Source: Geosiphon pyriformis (taxonomy: Eukaryota; Glomeromycota; Glomeromycetes; Archaeosporales; Geosiphonaceae). Taken from it: a stretch of DNA of 64,000 bases. Numbering within the stretch: the stretch's first letter is position 1; each line of letters begins with the position of its first letter. The stretch is taken from contig JAAOMT010000273.1 in the NCBI GenBank assembly GCA_016748015.1, forward strand, positions 49,959 to 113,958, in the 5' to 3' direction. The position numbers were made by a program, and so were the translations under genes. Under the pieces are notes generated by a model. That model searched no databases. It was given only the letters and a program-made list of their open reading frames with translations, and was not told the origin of the DNA. Below are positions 1 to 12,261 of the stretch, piece by piece.

Positions 1-1240
1 AACTGGTGTAGTTTTTATAACACTATTTAATAAGTTAGCAAAATTAAAACAAACCACTACATATTTGGTCTAAACATATATAATTGAATAACAATTAATT
101 ACATATGTTTTCTTATTTACAGATCTAAATAAGTTCTAAATATTATAAGTATTTGTTTTTATCAATAGTATATAAAGTAATGTTCTATTATAGTTTTTTA
201 TGTTTTATGTTTTTTTGCCTATATTAATCTTAGCAACTCTTACAATATTTTTCTTGATTAAGATAAACCATTTTGCTATAGCTAAATTAGCATAATCAGA
301 TTGTCTAAATTTCATTATAGCTTTCTGTTATATTCTTATTAACTGTATTTTGATTAACTTAATTATTTCAAATTTAGATAACACAATATACACAGTCTTA
401 GTTAATATTCTAATTGGTATTTTCTTAACTATTACAGTCTGATTTGATCATTTAACAGATTTTTTAAGATTAGTATTTATTAAAATTTTTGCATTCTTAG
501 TTTTATTTAAAATCAGCACTAAGCTTGATTTGGAAATAAATATCATTCTAATAATTTCAACAAATTTTAAAAAAATAAATACTTACCCAAAACTATTGAT
601 TTTTGAAAATAATTTCTTAATAACTTTAAGTTTTTTTTAAACCAAATTTCTCTTAACTACTTTTAAATTTAAATTCAAAGCAAATAATTTCTTAATAGGT
701 ATTTAAACTAAGTATTTGAATAAAAAAAACAAACTGATTAGATTGTTTTTGTTTTTGTTAAAAAAATCTATCTTGTTTAAAGACTTGTTTACTATTAACT
801 TAGTAATCACTTTTTTGTTTTTGGAAGTTATGTTAATGTTTTTTCTACTAGTTCTACTTTTATTATTATAGTTTATATTAGTTTTTTTATTATATACTTA
901 TTTTTTATGTTTATACTTTTTAATTTAGTTGTGTTGTTTGTTTTCAACTTTTTTTTTTATTATCTGTAGATTTTTTCCAAAAAACCACAGATTTAGAGCC
1001 ATTATTATCATTAATCAAAGCATTATTTTTGTATTTTTTTCTCAATAAAACATCACTTTTACCTAAATTAGTATTAATATTCTTAACTGTTTTTTTTATA
1101 ATTACAATATTACTGTTACTAACAGTTTTATTGTCAAACACAAATGGTTTAAAAGTATTAAAATAAATAGTAAAAATAAATAGCAAACAAGAAATAAAGC
1201 CAAAAAAACTTCTTTTCAAAACACTGTTTTTTTAGGAATT
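1..1240 (-). pseudogene. Decayed LINE ORF1 remnant (copy 0)
   Basis: This is an AT-drifted copy of the LINE ORF1 region at 41349-42560, in the same orientation. Matching blocks can be followed by eye, for example around 60-330 against 41400-41680 and 420-620 against 41780-41960. The longest open piece (944-1219, minus) corresponds to the ORF1 N-terminal part, with a Lys/Arg-rich stretch. In this LINE family ORF1 is an RRM-like plus zinc-knuckle nucleic-acid-binding protein that coats the element RNA; neither domain is intact here. Many stops and frame breaks show that it is dead. Its left end lies outside the window. Confidence 0.6.
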
Positions 1241-2779
1241 TAAGATAAACAAGAGAAATAATATATTGTTTATAACAAAATTATAATTAATAATACAAGT
1301 TTTTTTATTTATTTTGTTTAACAACTTTTTAAATTTATGAATAATAAATAATAATATAAATAATAATATTTAAAACTTATTTTTTTGTTTTTAAATTTTA
1401 TAATTTTTAATAATCTTAATAATATATATCAAGTTTTTATTAATTAATTCTAGTTAATTAAACACCAAAAAATTAAACTGTTCTAGTTATTAAGTTTTAT
1501 CTGTCTTTTATAATTTATTAAGTTATAATTAAATTAATATGATTTTATTAAATTTATATAAAATTAAAAAAATAGTTTTTTAATAATTATTACTTAATTT
1601 AATAATATATTATATTTTTTAAGATTATTGTTTTCAAATATGGTTTTATTTTTTGTCAATACTATAATTTTAATTAAATTAAATTTTAATATAAATATTA
1701 ATTTAATAATTTTTTAAAAAATCAAAAATTTATTTATTTATTTAATAAGTAAAGTTTAATTACTATCTAATATACAAAAACCAACTAAATTTTTACAACT
1801 AAATATAATTTATATACTTACTAAATATGACCAACTACTTAGACTAATTAAGATAATATTATATAGTTATATATATTATTATATCTTTATTCAAATTTAA
1901 GAAAAAAAAACAAGCTTTTTATAAATTAAAATTTGTTACAAAAATCTTAACAATATTAAACATGTAAATTATATTTTTTAATAGTATAATAGACAAATTA
2001 TTTAATAAGTATAATATATTATTATTATTTACCAATTTACTTTTTTTTTATTATCTTAAATTTAAATCTATACAATTAAATTATTTTTTGTATTTTTAAA
2101 AACTAAAACAGTTTTATTATATTAATTTTTTAAAATCATATTTTTGCAAAAAATAATATACAAACTAACAATTAAATATACTAAATATTAATATTTATAA
2201 AACTAATAATAACAATATACAAATATTAATTATAACTTTTCAATAATTTATGTATTTTAACATAATTTTTTATAAATATTTATATATTTTAAATATGTAA
2301 AATATGATTCAAAAATTTTATCTTTATATAATATAAATATTAAATATTTAAATAAAGTTTATTATAAGTTTTTTTTTTAATTATTACTAATAATTATATA
2401 TATATACAAACTAGTTAAAGTTTTATTAATAAAGTTAAAAAATATATATAAATTAAGATATTATATTATTATTATATAATTTCAATTTATGTTTTAAATA
2501 AATAAACTGATTATTATTTTTAATTCAAGTTTTAATTTTTAATAAGAATATTATACAACTTTGTATATATTCTTAATAAAGTAATAAATATTTTTAAAAA
2601 CAATATTATTATTTATTAATAAAAGCATAAAAACATAAAAATAATAAAACTTTTTTATTTGTAAACATATCTGTTTATTTATTCTTTTTATTTTAAAGTA
2701 TTTTTTAACTTTAAATTAAGTTATTAAAATATTCTTATTTAATAAATTGATTATATGCTACTATTTAATTCAGCAATAA
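1241..2779. other. AT-rich spacer, no gene seen
   Basis: Almost pure A/T with no convincing reading frame on either strand. Its position between LINE ORF1 (left) and LINE RNase H (right) matches the 42561-43430 spacer of the better-preserved copy. Short similarity to 43190-43270 can be seen around 1800-1870, so at least part is decayed LINE untranslated sequence. Confidence 0.4.
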
Positions 2780-3300
2780 TTATAAAAATTAAGTAAAACT
2801 AAATAAAACTCAACATAATATGTATTTAAAACTATTTAATTATCTAAGCAAACAACTATTATAGTAAAAATTAATATATATTCTAAAGTTAATACTATAA
2901 TTTACAATTCAGTTAGCATTAAAAAAACCAAATCATAAATTTTAATATTAATTTTTAAGTTTAAACTAACAAAATAAGTTGTTATATTACAAGTTACTTT
3001 AAATAAATCTAAATTTTTTAATAATTTATTTGTAAAAACATTAATAATCTTAAAGTTTATAATTTGCAAATTTTTTTATAATGTTTTAAATTATTTAAAA
3101 AATGAATATTTTGTTAATAAAAGTCAAAAACCATACTAAATTTTACAATAATAAATATTAAAAAATTAATATATAATAATACTTGTAAAAAAAATTATTT
3201 TTATTTTTAGTTTAAAAGTTTTTTTTGGGTATCAATGTCATTAAAATAATATATTTAAAACAGACTAATATAAATATTTTAAATTAGTTTTCTTGCATAA
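2780..3300 (-). pseudogene. Decayed LINE RNase H region
   Basis: Colinear with 44280-44600 of LINE-2. The stretch 2815-2960 follows 44290-44440 nearly base for base, allowing for many transitions, and 2945-3060 follows 44430-44545. In LINE-2 this encodes the RNase H segment with the family motif ELQxxALALEC. No open frame survives. The right edge is uncertain, somewhere between 3100 and 3450. Confidence 0.5.
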
Positions 3301-4039
3301 ATTTAGAAAATGCCCAAAGATTAAAAAACTTAAGCTTGAGCAAAAAAAATACAATATGTGATTTTTATTTCTAAATTATAAAACTAATTTAATTTTCAAA
3401 AAGAAAATTTAAATGTAGAAAAATACAACTTTAATTAACATGGTATTAAAGAACTTGAAACAATAGCAATAAGTTAAAAAACTTATGCCTAAAATTACAT
3501 GTACAGATAAAAATTAAATAAAAATTTTATTAGAATAAATTTTGGTTATGACAGGTTGGAATCACACATTAAAATTGTGAAAAGATGGCTTTTGTCAAAG
3601 ATTTATCTTGTTGAAGCAAATAATAATTTCAATGCTTAACCAATTAATGTGACGCTATCATTTTAAAAAATAAGGTGTGCAAATTGGTAAGGTTTCGAAT
3701 TGCCACCGCTAACTCGCGAAATCTAAAATTATCAAATTCAGAAAAATATAACAATAAAAATAAAAATAATAATGGCAATAATAATAATAATAATAATAAT
3801 AACGATAAAATAAAATTATATATACTAAACTTCTAAAAGATAGTGTTTTGGAAACCTTATAGGGGCATCAAATATATTTAGTATATATGCGTAAATTTAC
3901 AATTGTATGAATCTACAAGAAAAAAATTGTTCATGCAAATAATCTCGCCTTTAAATTGATTCTTTTTTTGACGGTTGCTTCCGTTCCCAAAAATATTAAC
4001 TTGCTTCGGAGTCATTGTTCAAACATATCGATGATATAC
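3301..4039. other. 3' flank of the transcription-factor gene with (AAT)n microsatellite
   Basis: Base composition becomes less AT-rich from about 3540, which marks the edge of the gene island. An AAT microsatellite runs from about 3766 to 3802. The stretch 3900-4039 is the probable 3' UTR of the minus-strand transcription-factor gene. A TTTCGCGA-like site occurs near 3714 with no adjacent gene. I see no tRNA or additional coding exon. Confidence 0.4.
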
Positions 4040-6443
4040 TTAATCGCTCGTTGAAGATGAGGAAGATACGCTTTCGAGAACAAGATCAATCTTCTTAACG
4101 AGCTTTTGTGGTTGAAGACCGGTACATACAGTCACAATCCGCTTGTATTTGGCCAGTTTTGATTCGCTGGCCAATAATGTATTCATAAGGGTATTGATCG
4201 AGGCGTTATGGCTTTGCTTTAATTCGGACAATTTTTTTCGTAACTCATTCATTCTAAAATAAAAAGATTTCTTTAGAAGTTAATAATTATGGCTATTATA
4301 AGAAACAGATAAAACCTACCTCGAGACATCTACTGTGGTATTTCTTAGCTTTCGCAATTCCTCTTCATATAATTCTTGAAGTCTTTCCGCTCGCCGTGAT
4401 TCTAAAGCTTCTCGCAACAATCGCTGCAATTCTACCACGCGTTGTTGCACGGCCGGCAAATTTTCAGCGTTTGATTTAAACTCTTGTAGCGTAGTATTCG
4501 CAGCCTGAAGATCTATCTCAGCAGAATGTAGTTCCGCTTGTGCGCACAGAAGCTCTTTGGATTTTCTTTGTAATCTTTCCTCGTAACTTTCTTGAAAATC
4601 GTGAAGGATTAGACTAGCAGTTGAGACTAATGATTTTCGAAGGTCAAGTTGTGCTGTTGAGGAAGAGGCCATATGGTTGTGATCATTAATACCGTTATGC
4701 ACAGGAGTCTCGGATTGTGTTACCATCGCTCTAGATCTTGCTTCATTTTCATGCTTCAAGATATAATCTTCGGCATTTTTATTTTCTTTGTTTTTGATTT
4801 GTGGATCTCCTCCAGCTTCGAGCAATAATTTTACGAGCTTCTTGTTTGCATTACGTGCAGCTATATTAAGAGCTGTGTCACCTTCATTGTTTTTCATATT
4901 AATAATGCACTCCTTGTATGCGTCATGCCCCTGGGTAATCCTGGCTAGTAAAATTTCCATGTAATATCTTGACGGAGCGACACGACCCTTTGTTCCAGCA
5001 TAAATGGCGATGTGATGTAGTACAGTTTGATCATTGTGATCATAACTAGCTATAGAACTCTCCAGTAGACTAAGCATTTGAGGGAAGCATTTGTTTTCAT
5101 AATTATAAGGAAACATTACTGCTCTCATTAAAGCTGTTTCACCAAGCATATTAATTCGTTCAACATCTGCACCTGCTTTTAATAACAGTTTAGCAACCTC
5201 CATATTGGCCATAGCAGCTGCCCAATGAAGTGCCACATGTGCTTGTTGATCCACAACGACATTAGGATCGAAATCAATCGGTGGATTCTTTATAAATTCG
5301 GGTATGACAGGGACATTTGTGGTAAAATATCGTAACATTTGTTCCCCATAATGTTTGATTATTTCCGATGTGGCTATGGTGGTAGTCTTGATGACTTTTG
5401 CAGGACGACCGCCGTGTTCAGAATGACGACGTCTTTTGGTTTTATTTTTGACCGAATTTACGTTGTCATCATCTGAAATTTCATTTGATGATTCAACCAT
5501 TGGGGCAGGAGTAGTGACCATTGATGAGATTTCAGAAACTGTGAAATTGGAGATTGGAGATGTGATGCTGTTGGCATCATTGGTTTCTATATCTGTATCA
5601 AGTGACATAATTTCTTCCACAGGTTGTACTACCACTGCTGCTGCTAATGCGGCTGCTGCTGCGGCCTTTTTAGTTTTTTTGGGAACCTTAGGCTTGATGG
5701 CTTTGGGTTCTTTCGGTTCACGAGGCTTGCGTGGCTTATTGGATGCGGCCGTGATATGCTTGGGAGCAAGAGGTGGACTCTCCAAAACTGAAGGTGTAAA
5801 ATCGAAAATTGGGCTTAACAATTCTTTAACCTTATAGCGTTCAGCAAGCTCAACCCCGGTTGCAAACGGTACCCAGGTTCCTATATTAAAATCGCGTGAA
5901 AACGAAATCAGCAAATTTTAAATTTAAATGCTTGATAAACTTTTGCATTATACCTTGATATTTTCCGTACCCTCCCTGAACCTTTTCATGTTCCCCTTTT
6001 TGAACCTCACGCTCAAGGATTCTAGTTCGATGAGGTTTATCGAAGTCAGCGACTTTTAGAATCTGTGTGGCATTCAACCAGCCATCTATCATAAAAATAT
6101 GAGTAAGCAGATCAAGAGTGCAAAGGGATTCTTCATTAAAAACAAAGCAATCAAGGGAAGAAATTTACCAGATTTCCTTCGCATAACAGCAATACCTAAA
6201 TCACCAGAACATGAAGCGGGATTGAAGTAACAAATGGATCAGAAAATCTCGTTTTTTAACATCTTTTGGATAGAACCCTGAGCGATATAAAATTTCAAAA
6301 AAGAAGACTAGTATTTGGAAATCACGCCTACCTTTACATCTCATTTCCCATACAGGTACACCTGAGTATGTCGCTTTGTAAATCTGCGCGTTAGCGACCG
6401 TAGTTACTGATGGAACCGTTTCTTCTTTTGGTAAGATCTCCAT
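4040..6443 (-). CDS. KilA-N/APSES + ankyrin transcription factor (Mbp1/Swi4/Res type), five exons
   Basis: Predicted DNA-binding subunit of the MBF/SBF complex, which in fungi drives G1/S transcription in the nucleus. Proposed exons (minus): 6443-6332, 6195-6169, 6085-5954, 5880-4320, 4253-4040. All introns are GT-AG, the phases agree, and the total is 2046 nt (681 aa), close to fission yeast Res1/Res2. The KilA-N/APSES domain is at about residues 15-110, with [25 protein letters not shown] and GKYQGTWVP split over exons 1-4. A Lys/Pro-rich stretch (about 140-162) and a poly-Ala run (about 163-174) follow, then a basic KTKRRR and a GRPAK AT-hook-like motif near 240-250. Ankyrin repeats lie at about 301-464 and a coiled coil at about 519-604. 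The ATG at 6443 is chosen because the longer open frame to 6452 begins with TTG. Whether it is the Mbp1 or Swi4 orthologue cannot be decided here. Confidence 0.9.
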
Positions 6444-7377
6444 GGATTTCAAAAATGTCCTGTTTTTAATACTTGTATGTAGGCAATGAGTTTCCCAAAA
6501 AGATGATCTATCTGTCTAAGGAACAAAATTTGTGCATCTAACAGTCCTAAAGTGTGAAATTTTTAGAGAAATTTCTCTACTAAAGCGTGTAAAAAAATGT
6601 TCACTTGAATAAACCGTGTTTGTCGGGCTTTCAAACACGATCGCGACAAGCGGATTTTTTTGTCACGGTGATTTCATGCTGATTTACCTATCATAGCTTC
6701 ACATTTATAATCCGAATACCACTAAATCAGGTGATATAGACAAGACAGCATTTTGCAGCCATATGACACTATTCGAAAATCAAATTTGGTTATAAAAAGG
6801 AAAGTGTTTAACAATACAGCTTTCACTTGAATATTGTTAATTAATTTTATTAAAATATCTGATTATAATCCATTGATTAAATTATACATATATGGATCAA
6901 AACAAAAAACAATATATTTAAATAAAAGTTTTATTTTAAAATAAAACATTTATCAAGTAATATTTTAAAATAAAAACAGTTTTAATGTATTTAATTTATT
7001 TATTTTTATTAGTAAAAAAACAGTTTTTATAAGTATTTTAATTATTAAAATCATTTGTTGTAAATACTTAATAAAAAAAAAGATTTAAAAATTAAAAATA
7101 TAAAAAATAATAAGTTTTAATTTGTTATATTAATCTTTAAATAACAAATTTATTTTTAATAAACATATTTTTATATTTTAAAGCTATTTTTTTTTCAAGT
7201 TTTAGCTCAAATGATTCAATTAGTAAATATTTTTAAAAATGATCAAATGGCAAAATTTTTCATATTCCCTTTGAAAGATGAAAAGCTCTAGTAAATAACT
7301 AGATAGATGGGATTAATGATTAATTTATTTGTACAAAAAAATAATTAAATTAGATCGATGATCACTGAATATCTAAT
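6444..7377. promoter_or_regulatory. Intergenic region: promoter side of the transcription factor, 3' flank of E2
   Basis: The part next to the transcription-factor gene (6444-6790) is less AT-rich and probably holds its 5' UTR and promoter. A CGCG core lies at 6642-6645, about 200 bp upstream of the ATG, inside CACGATCGCGAC. This resembles, but does not equal, the MCB site (ACGCGT) bound by MBF, so autoregulation is only a suggestion. From 6790 to 7260 the sequence is A/T-rich without coding signal. 7260-7377 is the likely 3' UTR of the E2 gene. Confidence 0.35.
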
Positions 7378-9657
7378 TTAAAGAAGCAGACGAAGTGGAT
7401 TCTCAATGTAACTTCTCCATGCTTTAAGCCATTGAGCTCCCACAGCACCGTCGACAACTCGGTGATCACATGATAATGTTACATGCATAGTATTGGCAAT
7501 CCTATAACCGGTAGTTTGGCTTTCATCCGGGATCAATTTCTTGTTGGTGCCTCCAACAGCGAGAATGCAAGATTGTGGAGGATTAATGATCGCAGTGAAG
7601 GATTTGATACCAAACATTCCGAGATTTGAAATTGAAAATGAGCCTCCCTATTTTTAAGCGTTAAGCAATAAGTCTTAGGTAATGACCCAAAATGATATTA
7701 TTGACCCATAGACATACCTGATATTCATAAGGTGCCAATTTGCCCTCACGCGCCCTGCCAGCTAATTCCTTGACCTGATTAGATATAGATGCCAATCCTT
7801 TGGTTTCTGCCTTTGTCACAATTGGAGTGATCAAACCAGTTGGAGTGGCCGTTGCGATAGATATGTCTGAATTTAAATACCTTAAAAAAATCCATATGTG
7901 AGATGAGCTTATTAAAGCATTTGACCATAAGGCTTACTCACTGTCTAATAAATTCACCATGCCATGCACTATTTACTTCGGGAACATCTTTAAGTGCTAA
8001 CGCGGATGATTTGATAATGAAATCATTAACGGACAATTTGTACTTTCCATTAGAATCTTGATTGAGTACTTCCCGAAGTTTCAATACTTTGTCCATTTCA
8101 ACTTCTACGGTTAAATAGTAATGAGGGACAGTTTGTTTAGATTCGGTTAATCGAGCTGCAATAACTCTTCGTATATTTGATAAGGGAATATCGGTGTATT
8201 CTAGTCCTGGTGGGGGAACTGCAGGAGGTGTTGGTGTAACAGCATGTGGTTTGGCCAGAATTGATGGAGGAACATAATTATCAATGTCAGCTTTAATAAT
8301 ACGATCATTTGGTCCAGTGCCAGTAATTTGATCAAGAGGTATTCCTCTTTCATTAGCTATCTTTCGGGCTAGAGGGCTAGCGAAAATTCGTTCCGAAAAT
8401 AATTTTGGACTGGATTCCTGCGAAGAAGTTGACGACTCTGAAGTTGTACCCTTTGTCTCTTTTTGAGGTTCTGTTGCTGGTTTCGGTTCTTCGACTGTTC
8501 CCGCCGTAGCCTTGGAATCAAGACTGTCAATGGAAAAGTCTGCAAACTTTGAAATATCTCCTTGGTCTTCTACCAAAACTCCTATCGGCTAAAGGATGAC
8601 CATATACAACGCTATGGTAAATATTAGGTAAGAAAAATAAAATTTCTGAAACATATATAATAATTATCAGTCACCTGCCCAACTGGAACGTCTTTTGCAC
8701 CTGATTCGATAAGAATTTTGGCTAGATAACCATCTTCTTGACATTCAAAATCCATTTGAGCTTTATCCGTTTCAATATCGAGTAATACATCCCCAGGAGA
8801 AATTTGGTCACCAACTTTCTTTTGCCATCTTCCAACATTTCCCGTAGTCATCGTGGGTGATAAAGCTGGCATTTTAATAACGTTATGTGGTGGCAGGGCT
8901 AGTTATGCAAAAAACTAGATTAAAAAGTTTTTTCCACCTATAATTCGAGTATTTTGTCCAATAAGCCCAAAATTGAGATTGGAATTTCTAAATTTTTTGG
9001 AATCTGTTCTTAAAAGTAATTAAAAAACTCTCTATGAGAAATATAAGCATCTATGGAAAAGGTACTCTGAGACAAATAATTATCAGTATCTGGCTTATGA
9101 TAAAACTTGTCTGAAAAATTGTCTTTGATGAAAAAAATTGAATTCATGGATTTTTAAAATATAATCGTGAAATTCCATAACAAAACACTCTCCTGTATTA
9201 TGTTGAATCAAAAAACTCCGATAAAATAATGAATTGAAAGGCACGATCATAGCTAAAATTATGACCAATCTGATCGGCTCACTTATAGATATATTAAAGG
9301 GACCAATTTATAAGAAGGAAAAGCTAACCTGCATAAAAACGACGACCTCCCTTTCTATTTAAAATTCCCCGAACACCAAGAAACAAGGAATAATGTCTTC
9401 GATCCTCGCTATCATTGAAATCAAGTCAGCTAGTTTTTATTGTTGATTGCTAAATATACATTTCTATAATGTAAAAGCTTGTTACATATTATATGAAGCG
9501 GGGGAGTTTTGAAAACATACTGGATTTTTGACACAGTTCTCATAATAGGTAAAAGACGTCGCGTTACCGCAGGTGGTATTCCAAGTAAGGCAACACGAGA
9601 AGCTACGGCTCCAGTAAAACTGGCTGGAATACGTTTGTTACTCCTTAGGGCAAACAT
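7378..9657 (-). CDS. LAT1: Dihydrolipoamide acetyltransferase, E2 of pyruvate dehydrogenase, six exons
   Basis: Core subunit of the mitochondrial pyruvate dehydrogenase complex; it moves the acetyl group from E1 through lipoyl-lysine to CoA. Proposed exons (minus): 9657-9521, 9408-9329, 8898-8675, 8588-7942, 7880-7718, 7647-7378. All introns are GT-AG; the sum is 1521 nt (506 aa) with consistent phases. Residues 1 to about 70 are Arg/Ser/Ala-rich with few acidic residues, a good mitochondrial presequence ending near RRFYA. A single lipoyl domain follows (about 79-150) with [10 protein letters not shown]; Lys118 is the expected lipoylation site. After an acidic/Ser/Thr linker comes the E1/E3-binding domain (about 216-252, [15 protein letters not shown]). 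The catalytic domain (about 277-506) has [12 protein letters not shown], with His479 and Asp483 as the active pair. One lipoyl domain is the usual fungal number; animal E2 has two. No defects seen. Confidence 0.95.
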
Positions 9658-10699
9658 AGAGGAAGGCTACAATAATTATTTAAAATCGAAGTAATATTTG
9701 CGAAGCATGAAAATAGACTTTGATCCGAGGAAAATTTTTGAGTGAGATCTGATTTTACTCGATCTATTTTGTGATGTAATATTAGATAGCGACTTTTGTG
9801 TTACATGGAAACTTTTAATAAAAAATATTAAAAATGCTAAACGCATTACAATTTTTCAAACAATATACATACTAATTTCAATATATAATCATTACTAATA
9901 AAAATATTTAAATAAAACAGTTCATTTTTTTTAACTGTTTTATTGAATGTAATTCAACCATTATCTATATACATAATTTATAAGACATCTCATATGTGAT
10001 TAGTTATTCAAGCTAATATTTTTTCATTTTATTTCAAAAAAATATTACATTAAGCTTTTTTAGTTTTCTTTCTATATTTTAAATCAAAATTTAATGTGCT
10101 TATTAAAATATTTATTATATTACTTAAATGGTTCCAAAACCTAAGCAAATACTATAAAAAGTTTTAAAATCTTCTTAATAAAACTAATCTTTAATAGTGG
10201 TTTTATTGATAATATTATAACTTAACAATTCATAAACCAATTAAATTGACAAGTTAATTAAGCTGCAAATGCCAAAATAATTACTGTTAATAAAGCCACT
10301 AAAACACAAATAAAAAAATTATTATTATTATTATTATTATTATTCTAACAAAATTTTAATTATAAAAGTCATCTAATATTAAATATTAATTAGTGATAAT
10401 TAGTTCTTTAAAGCCAATATTATTTATAATTAAAATACTTAAAAATTACAGCTTATTTTTAATAATTAATACATTAAAATACCAATAATATATAAATATT
10501 TTTACACAATAATTACTTAATATTAATTATTAATAGTATTTAAAAAAGTTTTAAAACTAATTTTAAAAATGTATATTATTTTTTAAATTAATAATTCTTA
10601 TAAAAATTTATTGTTAGCACTAATTTAAAAATAACAAAAATAAAAACAATTAAAATACATATTTTTTTATTAATAAATATAATTAAAAAATCTAATAAA
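9658..10699. other. AT-rich intergenic region upstream of the E2 gene
   Basis: 9658-9790 is moderately AT-rich and probably contains the E2 promoter and 5' UTR. From 9800 onward it is A/T-rich without coding signal. An (ATT)n microsatellite lies at about 10318-10344. No RNA gene recognised. Confidence 0.4.
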
Positions 10700-12261
10700 A
10701 GCTCTTTGTCTTCTTAATTTTATGATTATAACCAGAACAAAAAGTAAAAAAGCTGTATTTAATATTTTTTTTGAGATATCTAATAAATTTTCAACCAGAA
10801 AAGCTCTTTCTGTTATAGAAACTACTAGACAAATCATTTTAAAAGTCTTTTTTTTATTTAGTAATTGTGAAAAGCTGTCTTTGGTAGCTATTGAAACATT
10901 TTTTTCATTTTTGGGTGGTTTTTTACCAGTCAAAGTTCTTTTAAAAAGACACATTTAGGTTAGTTTTAGTATTGTTTTTACTTTATCTAAGAATTTAAAA
11001 GTTTTTAATAACAGATTAGTCAACAAGCTAGTCTTTTTTTTTATAACTTTTATATTTGGTGTTGCTAATACTATTTCTTTAAAAAATATGATCAAAAAGA
11101 GCAAAAATTTAAAAAAGTGAAAGCAATTACTTATTTCTGTTATTATTATATTGAACTTTTTTGTAATTTCTAATAAAATCTTAGATAAGATTTTTGTTGT
11201 ATCATTCAGTATATTATTCAAAATGAATCTAGATTAATTACTGGCTATATTGCTAAATGTGGTGTTTTCTAACAGATTATTACTAGTTTTAAAAACAAAG
11301 CAATCATTTTCTGTAGAGTTACTTGTTTTTGAGAACTGAATTAACCAAATAGAAACTAAATTATCTTTTCTGCTAGTTTCTGGTACTGTTATTGGTGGTG
11401 CTTAAGAAATTATTTTTAGTCATTAAAAATTTACTAAGTGAGTGGCCTCTACTTTAGTGCTTGGTGCTACTTTTAAAATTAAATTGGCTTATGTTAAGAC
11501 TATTTTCTAATCTATACATGGTTTTTTGGGTATAAAGTTTATATTAAAAGACAATATAAAGCTCTTCTATGTAGAATTTGCTTTTTAAAAGTCTTTAAAA
11601 GCTGTCTTTTTGGTTGAGCTTATAAGCTTAGTTTATTTAGCCACTCTTAAAATTGCCAAGTTTTTGGTGATTTCTAAGTTTAATTCCTTTTTTGCTGCTG
11701 TTGTACTGCATAATATGTTTTTAAGTATATCTGTTACTAATATTAAAACAGCTTTTAGTGTATTTGGTAAAGTTATTTATGTTGTGCTAAAGCCTATTTA
11801 TTTGGTAATATGTGGTTGTTTATTTTGAAAAACTGAACTCTGTTGTGTTTATTTTAAATCATTAGTCAGTTTTAGTAAGTAAAGATAATATTAGAATCTT
11901 TTTCTTGGTAAATCAAAATGAAACTATTCTGTTTTATAATAAGTTTAAAACCAAGTTGGTCAATTTTTTCTTTGGCTATACTGTATTTAAAATCAATAAT
12001 ATGATTTTTTAAGTTGGTGGTTAGACATGTTTTATTTCTTACTCTTCTAATTTTGATCATTATTTCCAGTTTGCTTTGGTTATGTTTAAATCTTAAATTG
12101 ATTTAAATGCTATAATTATTAAGACTAGTATACTGAAAAAATGTTGTATTAATAGAAAACTTCTGAAAATTAGTGCTGTTTTTAGTGCTAAAATTCAGAT
12201 TATTTGGTTTTGAATTGTAAGATGTTTCTATTTCTCTTTCTTAAAATTCTTAAGATTTTTC
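10700..12261 (+). pseudogene. LINE-3 ORF1 remnant
   Basis: Plus-strand remains of a second LINE ORF1 subtype known to me from Rhizophagus repeats (recall, no search). Recognisable pieces are 10722-10958 and 11610-11828 (VYLATLKIAKFLVISKFNS, then IKTAFSVFGKVIYVVLKP), followed near 11829-11990 by a piece with FLVNQNETILF. The family protein has RRM-like repeats and a CCHC knuckle that bind the element RNA. Here NHWSV reads NH-stop-SV, a TGG-to-TAG change. The 3' half of the element is missing: at about 12262 it runs into the leader of an LTR element. Confidence 0.6.

Noticed and set aside
3680-3720. Possible tRNA T-arm (GGTTTCGAATTGCC)
   Set aside because: No matching acceptor, D or anticodon arms could be folded around it.
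5436-5837. 133-codon plus-strand ORF opposite the transcription factor
   Set aside because: It is an antisense shadow; its Ala-rich run is the complement of the poly-Ala coding region of the real gene.
6444-6452. Start of the transcription factor at 6452
   Set aside because: That codon is TTG; the first ATG in frame is at 6443.
6636-6649. MCB site upstream of the transcription factor
   Set aside because: Only the CGCG core is present, not ACGCGT; kept as a remark, not as a regulatory site call.
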